DNA of 8,192 nt from assembly GCA_002373715.1 (NCBI GenBank), contig DFLI01000136.1, forward strand, positions 1 through 8,192, written 5' to 3'. The notes below the pieces were generated by a model. It made no database searches. It saw only the letters and a program-made list of their open reading frames with translations, and had not been told where the DNA came from. The first letter of the stretch is position 1; every line of letters begins with the position of its first letter. This document shows, piece after piece, positions 1-5,438 of this stretch. The position numbers were made by a program, and so were the translations under genes. Source of the DNA: Bacteroidales bacterium UBA3623. Its GTDB lineage: Bacteria; Bacteroidota; Bacteroidia; Bacteroidales; UBA932.

Positions 1-47
1 CTAACTTTCGGGGTTCATGTCAGATCTGTGCTCCTCTTCTTGATGAA

Positions 48-482
48 CTAGCGTTTATCCCTGAAAAAATCCAGCATTAAAGTGACGCACTCTTCCTGGA
101 GGACGCCGCCCACTGCTTCTGTGCGGGGGTGGAGGAGGGAAGGGGAGAAGAGAGAATAGCCGCGCCGCTGGTCCGGAGCGCCGTACACTACGCGGCCCAG
201 CTGGGCCCAGGCCATGGCACCGGCGCACATGGGGCAGGGCTCTACGGTTACGTACAGCGTGCACTCGTTAAGATACTTGCCGCCCATGGTTTCGGTGGCG
301 GCGGTGATGGCCAGCATTTCGGCGTGGGCGGTGGTGTCGTGCAGCTGCTCGGTCTGGTTGTGACCGCGCCCTATGATGCGTCCTTTCCACACCACTACGG
401 CGCCAATGGGAATCTCTCCGGCATCGGCCGCCAGATGAGCTTCCCGAAGGGCTTCTTTCATGAATTTTTCGTCTTGCTCCAT
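48..482 (-). CDS. tadA: tRNA-specific adenosine deaminase TadA
   Basis: This 144-residue protein belongs to the cytidine/deoxycytidylate deaminase fold. By family knowledge TadA converts adenosine 34 to inosine in the wobble position of tRNA-Arg(ACG), in the cytoplasm. The zinc-binding and catalytic residues are visible: His53-Ala-Glu55 (Glu55 as proton shuttle) and Pro82-Cys83-Pro-Met-Cys86. The segment GEIPIGAVV near residues 22-30 and the Asn42 region are also typical. Length is close to the usual 145-170 residues. The ATG at 482-480 is chosen because the N-terminal helix (EKFMKEALREAH) is complete from there; the next Met, residue 8, would cut into it. The gene is divergent from engB and shares the short promoter gap with it. 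Its -7 element ends only five bases before the start codon, which suggests a leaderless mRNA. The stop is TAG at 50-48, and no terminator is visible behind it. Confidence 0.95.
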   Translation of the reverse strand: MEQDEKFMKEALREAHLAADAGEIPIGAVVVWKGRIIGRGHNQTEQLHDTTAHAEMLAITAATETMGGKYLNECTLYVTVEPCPMCAGAMAWAQLGRVVYGAPDQRRGYSLFSPSLLHPRTEAVGGVLQEECVTLMLDFFRDKR

Positions 483-487
483 GGGTG

Positions 488-495
488 CAAATTTA
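488..495 (-). promoter_or_regulatory. Bacteroidota -7 promoter element for tadA
   Basis: On the minus strand the sequence reads TAAATTTG, which fits the TAnnTTTG -7 consensus of the Bacteroidota primary sigma factor. Only five bases (CACCC) separate it from the tadA ATG. No TTTG -33 element is visible at the usual spacing of about 20 bases. The match lies inside one arm of the 485-518 palindrome. The assignment rests on motif and position only. Confidence 0.55.
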
Positions 496-507
496 CAAAT
501 TTATTTG

Positions 508-515
508 TACCTTTG
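508..515 (+). promoter_or_regulatory. Bacteroidota -7 promoter element for the engB operon
   Basis: TACCTTTG matches the TAnnTTTG consensus and is followed by GCAC. The expected transcription start, a few bases downstream, would leave a leader of about 20 bases before the engB ATG at 543. The leader contains a purine-rich stretch (AGGGAG, 527-532). No good TTTG -33 element is seen at about 484-489. This is probably the main promoter for engB through the LtaS-like gene. Confidence 0.65.
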
Positions 516-542
516 CACGGTTAATTAGGGAGTAGGCCTTTT

Positions 543-1139
543 ATGAAAATTACCAAAGCGGAATTTGCTGGAAGCAGCACCCGTGTGGGGCAGAAACCGG
601 CCCGTCAGTTGCCGGAATTTGCCTTCATCGGCCGCTCCAACGTGGGCAAGAGTTCTCTCATCAATATGCTCACCGGCAACTCCAAGTTGGCCAAAACTTC
701 CCAGACGCCCGGCAAAACCCAGCTGGTAAACCATTTCCTCATCAACGACAAGTGGTACCTGGTAGATCTTCCCGGCTACGGCTATGCCAAACTGCCGGAT
801 AAAGACCGTGCCCGCCTGCGCCACATCATCTGGGATTATATCAACAATTCCCAGGAACTGGTAATGCTCATGGTCCTGCTGGACTCCCGCCACGACATGC
901 AGGACGTAGACCTCCGTTTCATCTCCGAACTGGGAGAAAAGGGAATCCCCTTCGGCCTCATTTTTACCAAGGCCGATAAACAGGGTCCCGAGGCCCTGCA
1001 GCAGCAGGTGTTGAAGAACAAAGGACGGCTCCTGGAAGACTGGGAGGAACTGCCGCCCGTATTTATCTCTTCGTCGGTGAAAGGCACCGGCCGGGAAGAG
1101 ATCCTTGACTATATTGACTCAATTCTCAAAACACTATGA
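543..1139 (+). CDS. engB: Ribosome biogenesis GTP-binding protein EngB (YihA/YsxC)
   Basis: The 198-residue protein is a single-domain GTPase of the TrmE-Era-EngA-EngB-Septin-like superfamily. EngB proteins bind the large ribosomal subunit late in its assembly, in the cytoplasm. All nucleotide-binding motifs are visible: G1 GRSNVGKSS (30-38), the switch I region with SQTPGKTQ (53-60), G3 DLPG (75-78), G4 TKAD (142-145) and G5-like SSSVKG (176-181). The preceding KPARQLPEFAFIG is characteristic of this family, and the length is normal. The ATG at 543 is the first in-frame start after the promoter, giving a leader of about 20 bases. The stop codon overlaps the start of prs in ATGA (1136-1139), so translation of the two is probably coupled. 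Nothing is missing. Confidence 0.97.
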   Translation: MKITKAEFAGSSTRVGQKPARQLPEFAFIGRSNVGKSSLINMLTGNSKLAKTSQTPGKTQLVNHFLINDKWYLVDLPGYGYAKLPDKDRARLRHIIWDYINNSQELVMLMVLLDSRHDMQDVDLRFISELGEKGIPFGLIFTKADKQGPEALQQQVLKNKGRLLEDWEELPPVFISSSVKGTGREEILDYIDSILKTL

Positions 1140-2131
1140 TAAACGATGTCCATAAGCACCGGATGGCGCTGTTTACGTGTGATGCCTCTCGCTATTTTGC
1201 GGAGAAGGTAGTTGCTGCGATGAATCGCATGAAACCCGAATGCGACCCTGAGGTCACCCTTGGCCCCCTGGAGATTTCCCGTTTCAGCGATGGTGAATTC
1301 CAACCCTATTTCCAGGAGAGTGTGCGTGGAGCAACCTGCTTCATTATCCAGTCCACTTTCCCCACGGCCGACAATCTGATGGAGCTGCTGCTCACCATCG
1401 ACGCTGCTAAGCGTGCATCGACCAACAGGGTTATTGCTGTTATTCCTTACTATGGCTGGGCCCGTCAGGACCGCAAGGACAAGCCCCGTACCTCCATTGG
1501 CGCCAAGCTGGTGGCCAATATGCTGAAGGTGGCCGGCGCAGACGCTGTGATGACTTGCGACCTGCATGCAGACCAGATTCAGGGCTTCTTCGACCTCCCT
1601 GTGAACCACTTGTACGCCAGCTATGATTTCCTGAACAGTCTGGAAAAGCTGCACGAGCAGTTCAAGGATACCCTCACCCTGGCCGCTCCGGATATGGGTG
1701 GCGCCAAGCGCGTGAACGCCTATGCCAAGAAGCTGCACACTCCTGTGGTTATCTGCCACAAGACGCGCGCAAAGGCCAACGTGATTGAAAAGATTGTCCC
1801 CATCGGAGAAGTGGAAGGCCGTGATATCGTAATCATCGACGATATCATTGACACCGCCGGTACGCTCACCGAGGCCGCCAACGAGCTCCTCAAGCGCGGA
1901 GCCCGCAGCGTGCGCGCCTTCGCTACGCACCCGGTTCTGTCCGGTCCCGCTTACGAGCGCATTGACAAGAGCGCCCTCTGCGAGGTGTATGTAACAGATA
2001 CCATTCCGCTGGATCCGTCCAAGAAGGCCCTCCAGAGCAAGTTCCGCGTAGTTTCTCTGGCAGACACTTTCGCCAGGATGATCCTGCGCGTATACAACTA
2101 CGAGCCCATTTCCTCTGAATTCCCGCTCTAA
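1136..2131 (+). CDS. prs: Ribose-phosphate pyrophosphokinase (PRPP synthetase)
   Basis: This 331-residue class I type enzyme makes 5-phosphoribosyl 1-diphosphate from ribose 5-phosphate and ATP, the precursor of purines, pyrimidines, histidine, tryptophan and NAD. Visible landmarks are FSDGEF (50-55), NLMELLLTIDAAKRAS (80-95), the ATP-binding PYYGWARQDRKDKPR (104-118), DLHADQIQGFF (142-152) with catalytic His144, the flexible loop with Lys209 and Arg211 (HKTRAKAN), and the PRPP loop VIIDDIIDTAGT (232-243). The C-terminal EPISSEF resembles the ESIS ending of other Prs proteins. It is slightly longer than the usual 312-320 residues, partly from extra residues near 31-43. The ATG at 1136 overlaps the engB stop; Met10 (ATG at 1163) is an alternative start, but the longer form gives an N-terminus like that of Bacteroides Prs. 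Three bases separate it from the next gene. Confidence 0.97.
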   Translation: MINDVHKHRMALFTCDASRYFAEKVVAAMNRMKPECDPEVTLGPLEISRFSDGEFQPYFQESVRGATCFIIQSTFPTADNLMELLLTIDAAKRASTNRVIAVIPYYGWARQDRKDKPRTSIGAKLVANMLKVAGADAVMTCDLHADQIQGFFDLPVNHLYASYDFLNSLEKLHEQFKDTLTLAAPDMGGAKRVNAYAKKLHTPVVICHKTRAKANVIEKIVPIGEVEGRDIVIIDDIIDTAGTLTEAANELLKRGARSVRAFATHPVLSGPAYERIDKSALCEVYVTDTIPLDPSKKALQSKFRVVSLADTFARMILRVYNYEPISSEFPL

Positions 2132-2134
2132 GGT

Positions 2135-2377
2135 ATGAAGACTCTTCTCGCCGCAATTGTTTTCCTAGGGATCGCCGTGCTGTTGCTGGGCGTGAACATC
2201 TTCTTTTTCCATCGGCCCTTCCCCAACGGGGAAATATCCACCAATCCGGAAATGAAGAAGAGGGGAATCAAATGCGCCAAGGAGGAAGAGATGGAAATGC
2301 TCTCTAAGCAAAAGGGTAAGAAGGTGTGTGACGGCAACTATTCAGATGCCTGCGCCACCTGCTCCCTAAGACAATGA
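2135..2377 (+). CDS. Small Cys-containing single-pass membrane protein, function unknown
   Basis: The 80-residue product has a strongly hydrophobic N-terminal helix (about residues 4-25), followed by a basic, polar tail. The tail has four cysteines: Cys47, Cys65, Cys73 and Cys76, spaced C-x17-C-x7-C-x2-C. There is no lipobox Cys, so a transmembrane anchor is more likely than a lipoprotein; an uncleaved signal-anchor would place the tail outside the inner membrane. It resembles the small 'membrane or secreted protein' families common in Bacteroidales, for which no function is established as far as I know. The four Cys could bind a metal or form two disulfides; the sequence does not decide. It lies 3 bases after prs and 1 base before the lipid kinase gene, so it is very probably co-transcribed and real. 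Confidence 0.8.
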   Translation: MKTLLAAIVFLGIAVLLLGVNIFFFHRPFPNGEISTNPEMKKRGIKCAKEEEMEMLSKQKGKKVCDGNYSDACATCSLRQ

Positions 2378-2378
2378 G

Positions 2379-3269
2379 ATGCCGCGTAAGATTACATTTA
2401 TAGTTAATCCCATTTCGGGGCAAAACGATAAGTCACAGGTGCTTTCCGCTATTGGAAAACACCTGGACTTGTCCTTATACCAGCCTCAGATTTTATTTAC
2501 CTCCTTTGCCGGAGAAGCCTACGGGATGGCCCGTGAAACGCAGGCCGATGTGGTGGTGGCAGTAGGAGGGGATGGAACGGTGAGCGAAGTGGCCCGCGGA
2601 GTAGTGGGTACAGACAAGTGCCTGGGCATTGTGCCCTGCGGCAGCGGAGACGGACTGGCCCTCCACCTGGGAATAAGCCGCATTCCGGCGCTGGCTATCG
2701 GCACTCTAAACAAAGGCTGCGAGGCCCGGATAGACGTGGCCAGGATGAACGGACAGCCTTTTTTCTGCACGGCCGGTTTTGGCCTGGATGCCAAGGTGAG
2801 CATGGAGTTTGCCCGTTCCACCACCCGTGGCCTGCCGCAGTATGTGGCTCTGGCCTGGGAAGAGTGGAAACAGCATAATCTTGCCGAATACCGCATTTCT
2901 TCCGACCAGGGTCTGCTTTGGGAAGGGAAGGCGGTGTTCGTAACCGTGGCCAATGCCAACCAGTGGGGCAACCAGGCCCGCATTGCGCCCATGGCCTCCC
3001 TGCAGGACGGCCTGCTGGATGTGGTGGTGGTGAACCCCTTCTCCACGCTGGAAATTCCGGACTTGGCCGCCCGCCTGATGACGGGACATGCCCCTACCAG
3101 CAAGCATTTCCTGCACTTCCGGGGCAGCCAGTTCCATATTACCCGCAGCGGTGCCGGAGCCGTTCACTACGACGGAGACCCGTTCGAAGCCGGCACAGAG
3201 TTTGACCTGAAGGTGCAGCCTGCTTCGTTGAAGGTGATGGTCCCAGTCCAAAAGATTCAGAAGATATGA
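2379..3269 (+). CDS. Diacylglycerol-kinase-type lipid kinase (DagK/YegS family)
   Basis: The 296-residue protein has the two-domain DAGK_cat fold. Visible motifs are the N-terminal NPISG (10-14), the nucleotide-binding GGDGT (63-67), PCGSGDGLA (86-94) where most relatives have GTGN or GSGN, the Mg-site-like DGLLD (210-214), and DGDP (265-268) where the family usually has the catalytic DGE. The family phosphorylates membrane lipids bearing a free hydroxyl: diacylglycerol, and in some members sphingoid bases, ceramide or phosphatidylglycerol. It is expected to be a cytosolic enzyme that docks on the inner membrane. Length is typical. The ATG at 2379 follows the preceding TGA by one base. The 3' end overlaps the LtaS-like gene by four bases (ATGA at 3266-3269), which suggests a joint role in envelope lipid turnover. 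The substrate cannot be assigned from sequence, so no gene symbol is given. Confidence 0.9.
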   Translation: MPRKITFIVNPISGQNDKSQVLSAIGKHLDLSLYQPQILFTSFAGEAYGMARETQADVVVAVGGDGTVSEVARGVVGTDKCLGIVPCGSGDGLALHLGISRIPALAIGTLNKGCEARIDVARMNGQPFFCTAGFGLDAKVSMEFARSTTRGLPQYVALAWEEWKQHNLAEYRISSDQGLLWEGKAVFVTVANANQWGNQARIAPMASLQDGLLDVVVVNPFSTLEIPDLAARLMTGHAPTSKHFLHFRGSQFHITRSGAGAVHYDGDPFEAGTEFDLKVQPASLKVMVPVQKIQKI

Positions 3270-5332
3270 TGATAAAAGAAGAAGTAAAGGATTGGTTTGG
3301 TTTTTTTGCCCCTCGTTTTGTGGCCTTGAGCCTCATCTTGGGCTTTTTTGTGAGAGTAGCGTTACTTCTTCATCCGCTAACGGTAATAGACTGGGGAATT
3401 GGGGATTCCCTGGCCATTTTCGGCCTGGGCTTTTTGAATGACTTGGCGTTCTCCGCCATCGGCCTCATCCCTGCCTTTCTTTTCTATTCCTTCCTTACAG
3501 ACGGAAAATACCGGAGCCCGCAGGGGTATATTCTCTTTGGCCTGCTGCTGGCTCTCACGGTGTATGTGCTGTTTTTTAACGACATCACCGACGAATACGG
3601 CGGGCCGCTCCCGTACATTGTGAATGTCCTGCTGGTCTTTTTCCTGCTGTGTTTTGCCATCAAGCTCTTTGTCCCTGCAGTGCGGAAGGGTTGGCGCACG
3701 GTTTCCATTTATCTGGTGATGCTGCTGTATGCCGCAGCCGCCATTACCATTGCCTTTTGCGAGGTGGTTTTCTGGACAGAGTTTGGGGTGCGCTTTAATT
3801 TCATTGCGGTAGATTACCTGGTGTATACCAACGAGGTAATAGGAAATATTGTAGAGTCTTACCCTCTGCTGCCCATGGTGCTGGGTGTGCTGCTATTGGC
3901 CTCTGGTGTTGTGTGGCTTATGGTGAGGGGAAAGGATATCCGGCACAGCGGCGCGTCTTCCTGGGCTGCCTGGGCAAAGGGACTGTGTGTGGTAGTTGTG
4001 GCTTCCGTGTGCGGAAGTGCCTGGCTGCACTGGGGGTACCGCCATTTGGCTTCCGGAAACTTGTATGCTACCCAGATTCAGCAAAACGGCTGCTGGGATT
4101 TCTTAGAGGCTTTCATGAGTAACGAACTGGATTACAGGCAGTTCTACCCTCTTATCCCTGAAGAGGATGCCCAGACCCTGCAACGGGAACTCTCGGGGCA
4201 GAGTGCAGAAGGAATTCAGCAGGTGGAGAGGGAAGGGGAGCCCCTGAAAAAGAACGTGGTACTGGTGAGCGTGGAAAGCCTGAGCGCAGATTTCTTAACC
4301 CGTTACGGGAATGCCGATGGCATAACTCCCCATCTGGATTCTATCTTGGAAAAGAGCCTGGTGTTCGACCGCCTTTTCGCCACGGGAAACCGGACGGTGC
4401 GGGGCCTGGAGGCCCTTACGCTCTGCATTCCGCCCAGCGCCGGAGAAAGTCTTATCAAACGTCCGGACTGCAGCGGATACCGCAGCGTAGGAGACATCTT
4501 CCGTGAAAACGGTTATTCCACCACCTTCTACTACGGAGGGGACAGTTATTTTGACAACATGGGAGCCTTTTTCGGCGCCTGTGGTTACACCATCCGGGAC
4601 AAGAAAACCTACGATGCGGGCAAAATCAGTTTCTCCAACATTTGGGGGACGGCCGATGAAGACTCCTACCGGGAGGCCATGGAAGATTTCGACCGGCAGT
4701 GGGAGGAAGGAAAGCCCTTCTTCGCCCATATCATGACCATCTCCAACCACAGACCCTACACCTATCCGGAAGAGCGTATAGACTATCAGCCGACCATGAG
4801 CCGGCAGGCGGCGGTGAAATACACGGACTGGGCCTTGGGGCAGTTCCTCCAGGATGCTTCCCGTCATCCCTGGTTCTTGGAGACCGTCTTTGTGGTGGTG
4901 GCCGATCACTGCGCCTCATCGGCCGGAAAAACCTCGCTTCCCGTATCTTGCTACCATATTCCCGCCTTTGTGTATGCCCCCGGTTTTGTGGAGGCCGGCA
5001 CGGTGAACAAGATTTGCTCACAGATAGACCTGATGCCCACGGTGATGGCGCTGCTGAACTTCTCTTACCAGGCTCCCTTCTACGGCCTCAATGTGCTGGA
5101 AGAAGGTTTCCGGGAAAGGGCTTTCATGGCCACCTACCAGGATTTGGGGTATTACACAGATGGAGTGCTAACCGTGCTTTCGCCGGTGAGGCAGGCAAGG
5201 CAGTTCTCTGTAAGCACTCCTGAAGGCGGCTGGGATTACCGGGAAGAAGCAGCGCAACAGACGGACGCCGATGCCCTGAAGGAAGCGGAAGCCTTCTATC
5301 AAAGCGTCAACCTTTGGGCTTCCGATAGGTGA
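3266..5332 (+). CDS. LtaS-like membrane phosphotransferase (LTA synthase family, alkaline phosphatase superfamily)
   Basis: The 688-residue protein has an N-terminal membrane half with six or seven predicted helices (about 17-36, 49-76, 87-106, 117-137, 148-170, 199-220, 238-257) and a C-terminal sulfatase-fold domain (about 328-640) that should face the periplasm. Catalytic landmarks match LtaS: Glu337 (SVESLS), the Thr377 nucleophile (GNRT), Trp460, His495 (SNHRPY) and Asp547-His548 (ADHCAS). LtaS enzymes move glycerol phosphate from phosphatidylglycerol, releasing diacylglycerol; relatives such as OpgB modify periplasmic glucans and others transfer phosphoethanolamine. Bacteroidota have no known lipoteichoic acid, so the acceptor is unknown. 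The ATG at 3266 overlaps the lipid kinase stop; a second ATG follows directly in frame. The domain is complete, with all key residues. The stop TGA (5330-5332) lies immediately before the der promoter, and no terminator is seen. Confidence 0.93.
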   Translation: MMIKEEVKDWFGFFAPRFVALSLILGFFVRVALLLHPLTVIDWGIGDSLAIFGLGFLNDLAFSAIGLIPAFLFYSFLTDGKYRSPQGYILFGLLLALTVYVLFFNDITDEYGGPLPYIVNVLLVFFLLCFAIKLFVPAVRKGWRTVSIYLVMLLYAAAAITIAFCEVVFWTEFGVRFNFIAVDYLVYTNEVIGNIVESYPLLPMVLGVLLLASGVVWLMVRGKDIRHSGASSWAAWAKGLCVVVVASVCGSAWLHWGYRHLASGNLYATQIQQNGCWDFLEAFMSNELDYRQFYPLIPEEDAQTLQRELSGQSAEGIQQVEREGEPLKKNVVLVSVESLSADFLTRYGNADGITPHLDSILEKSLVFDRLFATGNRTVRGLEALTLCIPPSAGESLIKRPDCSGYRSVGDIFRENGYSTTFYYGGDSYFDNMGAFFGACGYTIRDKKTYDAGKISFSNIWGTADEDSYREAMEDFDRQWEEGKPFFAHIMTISNHRPYTYPEERIDYQPTMSRQAAVKYTDWALGQFLQDASRHPWFLETVFVVVADHCASSAGKTSLPVSCYHIPAFVYAPGFVEAGTVNKICSQIDLMPTVMALLNFSYQAPFYGLNVLEEGFRERAFMATYQDLGYYTDGVLTVLSPVRQARQFSVSTPEGGWDYREEAAQQTDADALKEAEAFYQSVNLWASDR

Positions 5333-5348
5333 TTTGTGGAAAAAGCTG

Positions 5349-5356
5349 TATCTTTG
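5349..5356 (+). promoter_or_regulatory. Bacteroidota -7 promoter element for der
   Basis: TATCTTTG, followed by CAAAA, is a very good match to TAnnTTTG and lies 17 bases after the LtaS-like stop codon. A TTTG at 5333-5336 is too close (12-base gap) to serve as an ideal -33 element. Transcription starting near 5361-5364 would give a der leader of about 75 bases. It separates the second block (der, nadE, secreted protein) from the first, though read-through is possible. Confidence 0.7.
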
Positions 5357-5375
5357 CAAAATTAATCAATAAGTT

Positions 5376-5417
5376 CCTCCCACGAGGGGAGGGGCTTCGG
5401 GAGAGGGTAACGTAGGG
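5376..5417 (+). promoter_or_regulatory. G-rich hairpin / possible RNA G-quadruplex in the der leader
   Basis: CCTCCC (5376-5381) can pair with GGGAGG (5387-5392) around a five-base loop. The same Gs begin a four-tract G-quadruplex pattern: GGGG (5386-5389), GGGG (5391-5394), GGG (5399-5401) and GGG (5405-5407), with loops of 1, 4 and 3 bases and a spare GGG at 5415-5417. The two structures share bases and exclude each other. The hairpin has no T-run directly after it, so it is not a normal terminator. It could be regulatory or a copy of a dispersed GC-rich repeat. Confidence 0.4.
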
Positions 5418-5438
5418 TAATAAATAATTTTTTTATTT

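Larger units (their letters stand above)
485..518. repeat. Near-perfect 34-bp palindrome spanning the divergent promoters
   Basis: The inverted repeat is centred between 501 and 502. Fourteen of 17 position pairs are complementary: outer arms GTGCAAA (485-491) and TTTGCAC (512-518), and inner arms TACAAAT (494-500) and ATTTGTA (503-509). The mismatched pairs are 492/511, 493/510 and the central T/T. Complementarity stops abruptly outside 485 and 518. The two mismatched pairs in the arms coincide with the unspecified nn positions of the two TAnnTTTG elements. It can be read as a symmetrical back-to-back promoter or as an operator for a dimeric regulator. Confidence 0.8.

Noticed and set aside
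1..51. A plus-strand frame open from the window edge to a TAG at 49-51, possibly the end of a convergent gene.
   Set aside because: Sixteen codons are too few to judge, it would overlap the end of tadA, and the residues show no family signal. Positions 1-47 are left unannotated.
125..145. G-rich stretch as a possible G-quadruplex.
   Set aside because: It has only three tracts of three or more Gs and sits inside the tadA coding region, so codon use explains it.
1109..1930. A 273-codon open frame on the minus strand.
   Set aside because: It is antisense to prs and has no recognisable domain or start context.
5357..5364. TAATTTTG on the minus strand, a TAnnTTTG-like antisense promoter pointing into the LtaS-like gene.
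   Set aside because: The motif is short, the region is A/T-rich, and no minus-strand gene follows.
5376..5392. Hairpin behind the LtaS-like gene as a terminator.
   Set aside because: It lies downstream of the der promoter and has no T-run next to it; the T-run at 5428-5434 is 36 bases away.
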